Source: Floccularia luteovirens
Lineage: Eukaryota > Basidiomycota > Agaricomycetes > Agaricales > Squamanitaceae
Direction: 5' to 3'
Assembly (NCBI GenBank): GCA_009739215.1
Contig: VSJF01000001.1
Coordinates: forward strand, 2,480,001-2,544,000
DNA: 64,000 nucleotides
Part shown: positions 1 to 11,949 of the stretch, piece by piece
Numbering within the stretch: the stretch's first letter is position 1
Layout: every line of letters starts with the position of its first letter
Notes under the pieces: model-generated
Databases searched by the model: none
What the model saw: the letters and a program-made list of their open reading frames with translations, nothing else
Told to the model about the DNA's origin: nothing
Position numbers and translations under genes: made by a program

Positions 1-705
1 TGACACGCCGTTCACCTCTGCAGACCGTGAAATGAGTTCTTGGATGAACTCGACGCATGCATGGATGTTTTCTGTCTCGAACCGTACAAAGTTGAGGGAG
101 CCTCCGGGGAAATGTTGTACGGTTCGTCGTAGGTATGTGTCACGTAGGAGACCGGAATCGAGGCCAGACAGCGCGTCAGAGCTTGCCGCGCTTCCACTTT
201 CGACATCCAACACAAGTGGAGTGAGTGCCCCGCTGGGTTTACTACTGGATGCAGAGTTGACTGGAATGGAGGAATGAGAACTAACGTCGTTGGAAGGAGA
301 GAGAGACCGAGGAGTTGAGATATCACTTGCGGAACTAGATCCGCGTGTAGCGATAATTGAAGGTGATGAGGGCGGGTCTGGGGATCGGGTAAAGTAGACT
401 ATCTTTGCAAGAGATCCACCAACCTGGGTAATTGGGGTAGCTATGGCGTCAAAACCAAGGCATTATTAGAATTGTAACATCGAAAACGTACATCCACAGC
501 AATATGAGACACAGGTTCAATGTAATTCGGGAGGTATATTCCCCGACTGTCCCTCGTCTAGTACGTTACGGAAATTGAATAAGATTGTTAAAGAAGAAAA
601 ACAGGTGATTATTGCACATGCCTCTGGTGACTCTTCGGATAAGATTACCGCGCCCCTAGTATCGACATGGATGACTTTCGCCGAGGGTAGCGAAGGCGCA
701 GACAT
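1..705 (-). CDS. CAB1: Pantothenate kinase, eukaryotic type II (N-terminal part, runs off left edge)
   Basis: ATP-dependent phosphorylation of pantothenate, the first step of coenzyme A synthesis. Seen: an N-terminal exon beginning MSAPSLPSAKVIHVDTRGA, an exon at 557-492 reading YLPNYIEPVSHIAVD, then from 423 VGGSLAKIVYF, the phosphate-binding start of the actin-like kinase fold of eukaryotic PanK. Downstream is a Ser/Pro-rich insert, then a segment NFVRFETENIHACVEFI, which resembles the family. The catalytic half lies outside the window. The intron 491-424 is clear (GTACGT...CCCAG). The exon 1 donor is uncertain: GTAATC at 648 keeps frame, and a GC donor near 616 (GCATGT) also keeps frame and retains nine more residues. 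The family call rests on the VGGSLAKIVYF motif and its preceding conserved block. Confidence 0.82.
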
Positions 706-1263
706 CTAACTTAACACAGTTGGAAAATCAGCGATAGTGTGGGCGTGTATGATCCGACGGAGACAAAAGGGTGTAGATAAGTAGCACGAGTAAAAATTGA
801 ACGGGGTATCACAGGTAAGTCGGTGGTTGGACCCAACACAAGCATTTGATCAAGCAAGAAACAGTTTTTACGGTGGTTTCTTTTTACGGGCCCACCCAGA
901 TCAGTGGCTGAAAATACTTGGTCATACGATTTCTCAACATTTATCTGCAAAGGTGTTAAACAATGCCGGTAACATCGTCTTGTCAACTCCGAGGTAGCTT
1001 GGTAAGTACTAGTCTGTTACCGGCACAATCCATAACGATTCAAGCCGGATGTACTAAATCATGATCAAAACCCAGACACACGACACTGGACCTGGCATAA
1101 TTCCAACAAGACAGGACAGAATGGACACAAGATCCTGTTTCACCGGGTATTGTATATGAATAAGCCGCTTAGTACACACAGTCCCGAAAATCAGTGATGC
1201 CTCATTCTACTATTGTCAGACAAGAAAGAAAAAAAAAGCGTATTATAGAACCAGAACCTAAGA
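706..1263. other. Intergenic, between pantothenate kinase start and gamma-COP stop
   Basis: About 560 bases between the PanK start and the end of the coatomer gene, both on the minus strand. It should hold the PanK promoter and the coatomer 3' UTR. Short open frames on both strands show no recognisable protein. No repeat or RNA gene seen. Confidence 0.5.
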
Positions 1264-4200
1264 TTAACCCCCTACTGCTGCAAGGACAAGGTCGCATGCC
1301 TCTTGCTTTTCTGCGCGAACACCAATTTCAAGTGTCACGCCCTGATCCCGCGAAAATGTCATCCGACATCGGACTAGTACTTTCCCCCCACCCCCTGCGA
1401 CAAGACCGGACAATTGCATAGTGTGTACAGACGTTGATGTTGGTGCTTCTGATCCACCCAATGGTTCCATGTTGAGCACCTCAATGATGGAATCACAAGC
1501 AGCTAAAAAGATAATGATCCACTATGAGCCCGTCCCTGACAAGATCATTCTTAATAACCCACCTTTAATGCTTTCCATAGCTGATAAAGAAAATGTTTCT
1601 GTTGCGTTTGGTCCTGAACGCAGACGATCCCACTCTGATCCGAAAGTCGCATAACTAGGGACGATGTAATCTCCACCAGCGCTCAACTCGACTTCCTCAA
1701 GTTGGTATTCATCCTCGTAACCTTCTTCCTCTGGCACGCCTGTTGTAGGGTCTAGCTCCTTACTAATAAATTTCAGTGTGCACTGGAATGATGCCAACGC
1801 GTATTGTTCTGGCGACTCGCGGGTGAATGAGACATAGACTATTCCGGGCGAAGTCATGGCTGTTAACGAAGTCAAGGGAATAATGAAATCTTCTGTAAGT
1901 CCCGCGTCCTCCGATTGTGGTTGCATCATAACAGAGACTTGTTCCAGAACAGTGTCAGGCAGTGTATTAGATACATTGAACTGCAAAAGTAAATGAACTT
2001 TTGACATTGTTCTAGAAAATAAATATACATACCTGGAAGACAATATGCTCCTTGTATATATGTTTCACGCAAGTAACTTGATATTCAGTCTCCCTCTCAG
2101 TTAGCTGTGAAGGTGTGGAGCTGCTGTTAAGCACAGGGCCATAAGATGTAAATTCTGGAACTTCTGCCAATTGTTGCAAATACGCAGACCGCGTTTCCGC
2201 AGCAGAGGGTCCAGCTGGGGATTCGGTCCTCTTTGACACCGGTACACCGATAGTATCCAGTGTACTGGGTCCTGAAAATAAAAGCGCAGTCAGCTTTTTG
2301 TCATTGTCAAATGCTGGGCACTCACGGGCAGCCTCTTGCGCTGCTTGAGCACGGCTAATCTTCGGAACTGATGATACATCGAACGGCTGTTTAGCAGCAG
2401 TCGGATCTTTGACATATGTTACCAGTTTTGCCTCTAGAGCCGCCAGAGAGAACACAGATTCTACAATGTTAATTAGCTATCAGCATGTATCCACTGTATA
2501 ATGCCGTTAAGTTAAACAAACCTTCTTTAACATAAGTAGTTGCTAGTGCGTTTTCCTTCATCACCCGCAAATACAACGCAGCACGATCCCGAACTTCGTC
2601 ATCGACATCGTCCAAACATCTGAAATTTACGATTCATTAATCACCGTCTGCTTCTTATCTTCGAGGTAACAGACAAACCGGTTCAACAACACGTTTATGC
2701 TCTTCTTCAGGCTTTGATCGTCACCAGCATTGACTCCGAACTTCGCCAGGCTGGCTACAGCTGCTGCTCTAACGGTTGCATTTTCCAAGACCACTCGGTT
2801 ATAAATGAAGCGGATATATTTGGTCGGCTGAGGAGACTTGGGACCTTCCATACCCAGCAAGTGGAGAATGCGGACAGAAAGTTTTGTGAATTCGCAATCC
2901 TCGATGAATTCACAAAGGTAGGAAAGAGCTTGTTCCTTTGATTCACCAATGTACTTGATCATGTCAAACATTGCTTCGACGACAGCACGTTTGAAGTCGT
3001 ATCCTCCTTCATCTCGCAAGACCCCGGATAAGAAGGTAAGCATGGAAGCATGTTTAGTAGGGAATTTGAGGCAAAGTGAACGAATGGCATCTACAATGAT
3101 GACTTTGAACTCGTCACTGATCTCAGCCATAAAGCCAGTGATTTGTTTGATGAGGCGATCAACGGATGCTTCGTTTCCAGTCTTCAAGTAAAAGGTCAGC
3201 AAAGAACGGTCTAATAGAATCAATGATAGGACTGACTTTGAGAAGAGTGGTAATAGCATATGTGGCAACACTGCGGTTGGGATCAGCGATCAAGCCTTCG
3301 AGATCGACGTTACACGTAGCCACGCTAGCAGGTTGTGAGAGTGCGAGAGCAGCAAGGGTACGTGTAGCTGCAAATTTTAGGACAGGTTTCGGCGAAGACA
3401 AGAATAATTGCAAAACTAAATAAAAAAACAACTTCATGGGAGTGTTTCTCCAGAGATCAGAGAATCAACATACCAGATATCGCCTTTTGGAGTTGAGCAG
3501 AGTTCACATGTTTCATCTCACAAATTACACGAGCAGCTTCAAAATTGACCATATCACTTTTGTGGCGAAGCCATCCTTCGAGTAATTCCACCATTTGATT
3601 TTGGACACTACAATGGATAAGATAATCAGGCAAAAACTCAGCAGTACATAACATGTTAACGTACTTTGGATCTTCTTCAATGACTTTTGATGCATAACGA
3701 ATAAGCATACAAAGAGCCATCGGGTTCTTCAACGTAGTTCCAGCACCGGATTTACCTCCGCCAAGTTGTTGTATCATTTTGGTAACAGCCATTCTATCTT
3801 GTTGGCGAATAAGATATAACAGGCCCAATGCATGATACTGAGTGATGTAGCTTGAAGAAGTGATTGCTTGCGGTCCACTAGGCTGATTACTAGAAGCACC
3901 AAAACCTAGATATCCACCTCCAGAGGTAGCTCCAAAGAACGAAGATGAAGACTTGGCGTTGACAGCCTCTTGTGCTTCATTGACCCATCGTTTGACTACA
4001 TCCTTGGCGTGAGGGAATAGATGGTATGCGGAGACAAGTGCTGCAGTGGAGATGGAGGGATTACGATCGACAATAGCTGCTTTGAAGAAACGTTCGACGC
4101 CTTGAGCCATAGATGGCTGTGAACACGCATATTAGCATCCATACAAATTATTTATAAGGAGGGTTAACACACATCGATAATACGACACAGTGCCCGAATA

Positions 4201-4628
4201 GAATTTGGTCGATAAATAACTTCAGAATTAGGTTGCATATCCTTCATGATGCTACTCGTCACCATAATGACATCTTCCGCTGTAGTTGCTAATTCCTTGA
4301 TAGCCAAATATACAGCTTGCCGTAGCGCGCTCTAAACCAGAATAATCAGTATTTATGGGTAGAATTCATCGTATTATATACTTACATCCTTATGTTGAAA
4401 CAATTTCGTCGTGCCAAAGAACAATGTCGTCGCTTCCTGCGTACTAAAAGTTTCTCCAACATACAACAGATATACAATCCTAGTCAACAGAGCCCTGCAT
4501 TTCCTTGGACTGATCGGCGAGTCGTTAAAGACACGGGCTTCCTGGATAATGGTTGTTTTATTATTGTAGTAGGAGCTCAGGCCACTTTCATCCTCTTTTT
4601 TGGAAAATGCCATGGCGAAGGAAGCCAT
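1264..4628 (-). CDS. SEC21: Coatomer gamma subunit (gamma-COP)
   Basis: Large subunit of the COPI coat that retrieves cargo from Golgi to ER. Exons read in order: N-terminus with [22 protein letters not shown], adaptin-like HEAT repeats ([105 protein letters not shown]), then the gamma appendage and a C-terminus ending LVLAAVGG. These match gamma-COP along the whole length. Introns are about 50-60 nt; the last joins ESIK to [15 protein letters not shown] chose the ATG at 4628 ([16 protein letters not shown]); a second ATG at 4613 is equally plausible because animal and yeast proteins start close to the KKDEESG-like segment. Roughly 950 residues, usual for the family. Confidence 0.95.
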
Positions 4629-5807
4629 GGCTGATGATATACTGCAAGTTGAGGGGTGTAGGATTAGGTGTTTTTGTGTCACGGTGTGGACGTGGACGAT
4701 TTGTTTGGCTGGACTGTGTTTGGCAAATCAATTATTAAGAATTTACAACACTTTACTCAAACTGTTCACAATGATGTTCAAGTTAAAAGTTGCATTTTAC
4801 ATGCCACAAGTGTCACAGACATTGAGACTGCTGTACATACTGCATATTGCTATCAAAATACTGCATACGCGTTTGAGGATTTAGGTCCATAAAAAAGGGA
4901 GGGTTACTTGCGAAAAGGTTGAACATCGTCAATATTCATGTACGAGTAGAGCATTAACAAAGTCATGAGTTGAAAAAAATCAATTCTTCTCCACAACCTT
5001 GTCCTGCAAGCCCATTTCTAATCTTTGAAGTGGCATCCTACAAACGCGAAGCCCTCTCCCAGCCTGCTCGCCTTCAACAGAACCTGGTGAGAGATCCAGA
5101 AGAAGTGGAGGATGGGAGGACAACAAATGCGATACAGAGCCCCAAATAAATAGGGTAAGGGCGAGAGCGAGTAAGGAACGTGTCTCGAAATGATGAAGGA
5201 GTAGATGGGGGGATTGTGAATAACTTGGGGATGAATTATATGGCACAGGGGACACAGCAATATGAAAAAGAAACGTATCCAATAATGGGATATAACGGGC
5301 GCAGGATGGATGATTGTAACATTGTAAATGATGAAAAAGGATAAAGGCGGCCAAGTCACCCCATCCCTTGCAGACAGAATGACAGTAGCCTGAAAATAAA
5401 AAAGCGTCCGTTTAAATGAATGGATTGGCAACTCCGAGTCAAGTAATTTGTAAGTGGTAACACATCTTGTACGACAACTCGTTTCGCGATCCAGGATTGA
5501 GTTCTTTCTTCCTGTCGAAGCTGGGGTACTTAGATGGGTTTTAAGGAGAGGTGATGAGGGCAATCGCCGCTGATGCATTCTTGTATACCGGTTATAACCG
5601 GACGTGCCCCGACCAATCTGTTCATAAAAACCATTCTCCCCGACGCCATCTGAACCAAAGCGAGCTCTTTCGAGTGCAGGCCAAACCGAAACCTGAGAAG
5701 ACCACTAAACCAAGCCAAAACTGCATCTGACAGCAACTCCAAATTCGCCTGGAATACTCCGTGGCGCGCGCAACTAAAAAAAACAAGCACCGATGCCTTG
5801 AAAGCCA
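4629..5807. other. Intergenic, coatomer promoter and casein kinase I 3' side
   Basis: About 1.2 kb. The left part should hold the coatomer promoter, the right part the casein kinase I 3' UTR. A 186-codon open frame on the minus strand at 5018-5578 is rich in Ile/Pro/His/Phe, has no recognisable motif and looks like chance. No repeat structure noted. Confidence 0.4.
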
Positions 5808-7081
5808 TTACCAGAGCTCAGCAGTATCACGACCACGAACTCCACGTGATTGACCAGCGACTACTGGACCATTCTGTTGAGCCTGTCGAGTGTGGGAACG
5901 GAGCCTAATATCATACCAATTCATGTCACAGCACTCATACAGGCGTCCAACAAAACTTACATCCTATCGCTCGCACGGTGATCATCTTCTTCTTGAACGA
6001 CTTTTCTTCTTCCAGCCGTGGCCTTGGAGCTCGAACCACCAGTACCGTCGTCCTGAGCACGCTGGACACTCCAATCAAAGACATAATCGTATTGGTAACC
6101 CTCACGGACAAAGAGGTCACGGAAGAGTTTGCGGAGGTAAGAATAGTCGGGTTTGTCATCAAAACGAAGTGCTCGAGTGTAATTCAAGAAAATGCCGAAT
6201 TCATTAGGGAATCCTCGGCAAAGCAAGTCACTGGGGGTGGTCATCTTCTTTTCCATGATACGATCGTATTTCTGTTTTTTGGTTGCAGCTTTGAGACCTT
6301 GCCAAGGCAAGGCTCCACGAAGGAAGTACATGAGGACATATGCAAGAGATTCAAGGTCATCTCGGCGTGCTTGCTCGACACCCAAGTGAGTGTTGATTGA
6401 AGTGTAACGTGCGGTACCAGTCAAGTTCTTGTTCTCTCTGTATGGGATGTGTAGGTGGGTTTTTGGGTCACGGAACTTTTTAGCAAGACCAAAGTCGATT
6501 ACGTTGACTTGGTTGCCTCGCTTGCCAATACCCATCAGAAAGTTATCCGGTTTGATGTCACGGTGAATAAAGTTGCGCGAGTGTACGTATTCAATACGAG
6601 AAATCTATATAATATGATGATCAGTTATAAATGGACGCATAGAAGAAGAAAAATAAGCACCAATTGGTCTGCAAGTAATAGTACGGTCTTGAGGGAGAAT
6701 TTGCGGTTGCAAAAGTTGAAAAGGTCTTCAAGAGAGGGACCCAAGAGATCGATGACCATAGCGTTGTAGTCACATTCAGTACCGAACCACCGAACAAATG
6801 GTACACCGACTCCACCAGCCAAGGTCTTGTAGACCTTGGATTCATACTCTAGCTGAGGATGTTTGGCTTTCACCGATTCGAGTTTGATGGCCACCTCTTC
6901 ACCGGAGATGATGTTGATTCCAAGGTAAATGTCACCTGGGGTTCAGGATAACTAAGAAGAGCGCACAACGACGGCGAGGAGAAAGGCAAGACATACCAAA
7001 AGATCCTGAACCGATCTTTTTGCCAAGTCTGTACTTGCCACCGACTCGAAGATCGAGCCTGTGAACAGAGGAATCTGCCAT
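5808..7081 (-). CDS. Casein kinase I, CK1 delta/epsilon (Hrr25/Hhp1) type
   Basis: Serine/threonine protein kinase of the CK1 family, with roles in DNA repair, vesicle traffic and division in other fungi. Seen: start [20 protein letters not shown], Gly-rich loop GSGSFG, a VAIKLES lysine strand, [10 protein letters not shown] (CK1-specific), catalytic [19 protein letters not shown] (DFG), and [31 protein letters not shown], a CK1 hallmark replacing the APE motif. The kinase domain fills residues of about 9-285; the tail is short and basic, ending [12 protein letters not shown] after a last intron near 5910-5960. About 360 residues. No C-terminal CC prenylation or palmitoylation motif, so it fits soluble Hrr25/CK1 delta types rather than Yck types. 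It is divergent from the chitin synthase, with 878 bp between the two starts. Confidence 0.95.
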
Positions 7082-7959
7082 AGTTACAAAGAGGATTGGT
7101 AGTTAAGAATCGATGAGTCTGTCAAAAGCGATGTGTCAGAGTAAGGAAAGAGAGGAAAGAAGGAGAGAAAAAGGAAGGCGAATTTATATAAAACAAGGGA
7201 TGGGATCAAAGGTTGGAACAAATGGTGCAGGTGATACACGTAACGGGGAGGGTGCGGGAAGTGACAGCACAGGACACAAGGCAGCAGGTTCCGGAGAAAC
7301 GGAGACGTAAGGGAAGAAATTGGGGAGGAATGGCAGAGAAAATGGAGGAAAGAAAGGATGATTGCGTGTCAAAGAGCGTGCGAGAGCCAGGCGGTGGCCT
7401 CAAGGCGCCCGAAGAGGGGAAAACGAAGGGAAACGAAGGAAGAGAGAGAAAGGGAGAGAAAGGGAAAGAGAACGGACCTATGGATAGAAAGAGAAAGAAT
7501 TGTATTGAGAGAAAGGGAGAAGAGGAGAGACGTTATAAGAGACGGTGGAGGTGCAGGACAGGAGCTACAGACGACAGACACACAAGACGAACCAAACAAG
7601 CTGTGTAGCGGACTTTAAAATTCATCGATGAATCAGTCCGGCTTTGATCCCTAAACTGCAGCAAGACCCTCTCATTCACCGCAACCCCGCCATTAGTGTT
7701 CTCCCCGACCACCGGTCTTCTCTGATTGATTGTCACGTTTCTAATATTTTATTATTTTATTATTTTTCTGAATTACTGTCAATGTCACAATTTTTTGAGC
7801 CAAGACTATTATTAGTCCCATAGTGGCTATCACCGGCCGTGCGCGTGAATTGCTACCTCGTCTCCCATTCCTTCTTCCCATCGACATCTACCACTCCTTC
7901 TTGGTCGCTGCGAGCAACAGCGCCGTCCATTCCCTTTATACAACAACACTCTCTAAATC
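7082..7959. promoter_or_regulatory. Divergent intergenic region between CK1 and chitin synthase, with a long purine tract
   Basis: Shared upstream region of two divergent genes. From about 7110 to 7520 the plus strand is strongly G+A rich (runs such as aaagagaggaaagaaggaga), so the minus strand, which is the CK1 5' leader or promoter, is a polypyrimidine tract of about 400 nt. CT-rich tracts upstream of start codons are common in highly expressed fungal genes. The right third (7740-7960) is AT-rich, then CT-rich directly before the chitin synthase ATG. Confidence 0.5.
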
Positions 7960-10900
7960 ATGGCTTATCGTCAAACAAACGACCCTTACTATACTGCAAA
8001 TCAACAACAGTATAATTATACCCAAGGGAGTCCTGACTACCCTCCTGTGGGTGGATACCGCAGTGAGTATGATTCCCAGTCGGCTTGGGACAGCAAGTCT
8101 GCCAAGTCATTTCAGAGCAGCTATGCTGGTTCAACCATTCCCCTCAACCCCTACGAAATGACCCAGGTCAACGTTCCACCCGCCGTTCCATCAATGCCTC
8201 TCCAATACCAACAACAGCAGTACCCTCCTCAGCGTCCTGGAATGTACAGAGATCAGAGCAATACAGGTTGGTCAGATGCCCGCGAAAAATTGATGAAACG
8301 CCGCTCTGTTAAGCAAGTGCAGCTCGTCAAGGGGAACCTTGTTCTTGACGTTCCTGTACCCTCTCACATCGTGCCTGCTGGCAAGCAAGATGTTGAAGAA
8401 ATGTCGAAGATGAGGTATACTGCAGCAACCTGTGACCCCGATGATTTTATGTCCTCGCGCTACTCTCTGCGACCATATCTAATGGGTCGTGAAACCGAAC
8501 TTTTCATTGTCATGACGATGTACAACGAAGACGAAGTTCTCTTTGTCAAAACGATGAATGCGTAGGTTTTCTTATCAGTATGGCCTCGGCGCTTGTTATC
8601 TGAGCAATCAACAACCTAGGGTGATCAAAAATATTGCTCATCTCTGCAGCCGGAATCGCTCAAAGATGTGGGGTCCAGAAGGATGGAAGAAAGTTGTTGT
8701 CTGCGTGGTTTCTGATGGCCGCAACAAAGTCAATAAACGAACCCTTCAAGTCCTCAATCTTGCAAGCCACCCTAATTTCTAACATATGCATACCCTTAAT
8801 GACAAATCCCTCTTTTCACCTAGATGGGGTGTTATCAGGAAGGTATTGCCAAGGATTCCGTAGGAGGAAAGGATGTTACTGCGCATATATTTGAGTGAGC
8901 TTTTTCTATTTATCGCAACCAATAACAGTATCTGACTTTGGTCAAATAGATATACCTCAAGTGTCATCGTCACTGAAACAGGAGAAGTATCACAAGGATC
9001 CTGTCCAGTTCAAATCCTTTTCTGCCTCAAGGAACAGAACAAGAAGAAACTCAACAGTCACAGGTGGTTCTTTAATGCTTTTGGCCCACTTATCAAGCCA
9101 AACGGTAGCTTCCCTTTATTCTTATCATAAACGAGTTCCTTACCATGTTCCGAAGTTTGCATTCTTCTTGATGTTGGAACAAAGCCTACTGGCACATCAA
9201 TTTATGAATTGTGGAAATGTGAGAACATCCACTTACATCATTTGCCATACGTTTTTCATTGTTTGAAGGTTTCGACAAACACTCAAATGTCGGCGGTGCT
9301 TGTGGAGAGTATGTAGTATACATTGATTCCATAGAAGAAGTCATTAATATCTCCGTTTAGGATCTGCGTCGACACTGGAAGAGCCTGTGGTCTCCTTCTC
9401 ACTAGTCCTCTTGCTGCTTCGCAGAACTTTGAGGCAGGTTCTGGCATTATATATCAATTAATCTCTACTGAACAGTATTGCACAGTATAAGATGTCCAAC
9501 ATCCTTGATAAACCTCTGGAGGTCTGCTCATTTAATATCTTCAGGATCAAGGGTTGTGGAGCTGAGACCTTTAATTTAGAGTGTATTTGGATACATCAGT
9601 GTGCTCCCTGGAGCATTCAGCGCATACAGATATCGTGCTCTCCTCAACGGTCCGGATGGCAAGGGTCCACTTGCTTCTTACTTCAAGGGTGAGACAATGC
9701 ATGGAGGCAGTAGCAATGCAGGTCTATTCGGTGAGCATTCATCAATTGATCGCAATTTGTCAAACTAAATTAACTTCATTGCCCCCCACTACAGAGGTGA
9801 TACACGTTTTTGATGAACTTACGATATTCTTGATTAACACATTGTGATGATAGCGAAATATGTATCTTGCCGAAGATCGTATCCTTTGTTTCGAGATCGT
9901 GACGAAAAAGCGTGAGGGCTGGATGTACGTATATTTGTCCATCTATCACCACCATTTATCAATTACCTGAAATGTATTAGCCTCAAATACGTCAAGAGTG
10001 CCAAGGCGTCTACCGATGTACCTGCAACGGTGATTAATCCCTATGTTTTTATTCAACATACCTTCTAAATACAGATTCAACTCTTACAGGTCCCTGAATT
10101 CATTTCTCAACGTCGACGGTGGTTGAACGGCTCCTTGTTTGCTTCCATCCATGCTACAGTTTTCTTTTTCAGAATTTGGTCATCCGGACAAAATTTTTTC
10201 CGAAAAATAGTTCTTCAAGTAGGTTTTTTCCCCTGATTACTTGTTAGATCCAAAATTCACACTGTCACGCCTAAGTTCGAATTTATTTACAATGCAGTCC
10301 AATTAGTATTTACATGGACATCTCTCGCAAACTTTTATTTGGCTTTCTTCTTTGTGAGATCTAGAATATTGCTTCTTTGAATCCAAACCCTAACGTAACC
10401 TACCAGTTGGTATCTTCGGCAACTGCGGACTCAAACACAGATGCATTCAATTTCCTCAGTAAAGATGCTGGGAAGAGCGTGTTTGAAGTCTTCTTGAATC
10501 TGTACATTGGCCTTCTTTTCGTCGTCCTCGTGTGTTCTTTGGGAAATAGGCCACAGGTGTGTGATACAAAACGCTGCACATCAACATGAGTCGTTGACCT
10601 TGATATGCTCGATAGGGGTCCAAATGGACATACAGCATAGCTATGGTGCTTTTTGGTTTATGTAACATCATAACTATGTGGTGTGCTGGTTACACTGTTT
10701 ACCTTGCAGTCCCCCATACAGTGGCAGGTTGGAAAGATTTGCCAGAGTATGTGCTCATTAATATCCTGGGATAACTAATCTAAACTCGAAATTATCCAGA
10801 CTCCTCAGGACGAACCGTACATTACAAGAAATTGCTGTCGCTCTTTTGGCTACTTATGGCCTATACTTCATCAGCTCCTTCATGCACTTTGAGCCATGGC

Positions 10901-11551
10901 ATATGTTCACGAGTTTCATCCAGTACATGTTCCTTCTACCCTCTTATGTCAACATCCTGATGATGTACGCCATGTGCAATCTTCATGACGTGACATGGGG
11001 CACTAAGGGAGATAATGGTGCCGCAAAGGATCTTGGTGGCGCCAAGAAAGTTAAAGGAGATGATGGTAAAGAAATGTTGGAGGTCGAGATCCCGACGGCT
11101 CGGGAAGACGTCGATCAGCTGTGGATGGCGTCCAGAAACGCCCTCAAGATTAGACCACCTGACGAGAAGGAACACCGCGATGCTGCCACAAAGCAGGCTG
11201 ATCACGATAGGAACAGCAGGACCAATGTCGTTTTGGCATGGGTCGGCTCCAATATGTTTGTTTCTTCTATCTCATGTTAAAAGCATTCACGAGGCTTACT
11301 GATGTGTCTTCAGGCTGATGATTATTGCTTTTACCTCCACTGCTTTCACAAAATGGGTGGCTGAGCATGTCACTATCTCTGGTAACACTGCGTTCAACCC
11401 ATATCTGACTTTCTTATTCTTTGCTTTGTGAGTATATTTCCCCACGCTGGACCGGGTTATATTTGACGTATACTATTTTAGTGCTGGTCTCTCTGCGATC
11501 CGCTTCCTTGGATCGTTCTTATATTTAGTGTTCCGTCTTTTTGGCTTTTAA
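7960..11551 (+). CDS. Chitin synthase, division 1 (class I-III type)
   Basis: Membrane glycosyltransferase family 2 enzyme polymerising UDP-GlcNAc into cell-wall chitin. Seen: a Gln/Tyr/Pro-rich cytosolic N-terminus, then [26 protein letters not shown] (nucleotide binding), [25 protein letters not shown], the [12 protein letters not shown] acid motif, and [16 protein letters not shown], the processivity signature, followed by several transmembrane segments and the C-terminus [11 protein letters not shown]. The gene has about fifteen introns of 50-65 nt. Three are odd: GC-AG introns at 8762-8823 and 9434-9485, and a 2-nt exon at 9795-9796. An apparent frame break near 10354 is simply intron 10354-10406 (GTGAGA...TACCAG), rejoining at [14 protein letters not shown]. 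Subclass not assigned firmly. Confidence 0.95.
9795..9796 (+). other. Putative 2-nt microexon (AG) in the chitin synthase
   Basis: The invariant stretch [13 protein letters not shown] needs the codon GAG between TTC (ending with its next G at 9730) and CGA (from 9854). The G at 9730 is followed by a good donor GTGAGC (intron 9731-9794, 64 nt, ending CTACAG), then AG, then a second donor GTGATA (intron 9797-9853, 57 nt, ending GATAG). Both introns have normal size and a TTAAC-like branch site. Without the two bases the frame is lost; reading on from 9795 meets TGA within 17 codons. Confidence 0.75.
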
Positions 11552-11949
11552 AAATATTGTTTCTCTCGATGATGTTAACTCATTTCTTTAAATTTCATGA
11601 TTCGAATATGCTCAAATTTCTAGTTTATGTGTATCACCTAAAAATTGAAAATAACTATTTCTGTGCCCTGCGCAAGTTGATTTTGTGCAGGAGCCAATGA
11701 GATAGCGTTAAGGAAAGAAACGTGATTTGATGCAAGCAGTGAGCTCTGTTATATATATCAATTTATTTTGGTAATTCCATTAAAAGCGATGGTAGAGAGA
11801 TGTCGACCGAGAATAAAGAAATAAAAAAAGGCTGACAAATAAACTACATGCAAGATATCAGAAGCGAAGATAGAGGGTATTAATGCAAGTTGACACGACG
11901 AAAGCAGAACGCGAGCAATTATTTAAAAAAAATTTTGTTTTTCGTCTAA
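11552..11949. other. Intergenic, convergent 3' ends
   Basis: About 400 AT-rich bases between the chitin synthase stop and the stop of the next minus-strand gene. It should hold both 3' UTRs and poly(A) signals. Nothing else recognised. Confidence 0.4.

Noticed and set aside
5018..5578. 186-codon open frame on the minus strand
   Set aside because: Biased composition, no motif, lies in the 3' flank of casein kinase I.
10321..10420. Apparent frameshift or stop in the chitin synthase after NFYLAFFF
   Set aside because: Resolved as a standard 53-nt intron 10354-10406 with a CTAAC branch site, continuing [14 protein letters not shown].
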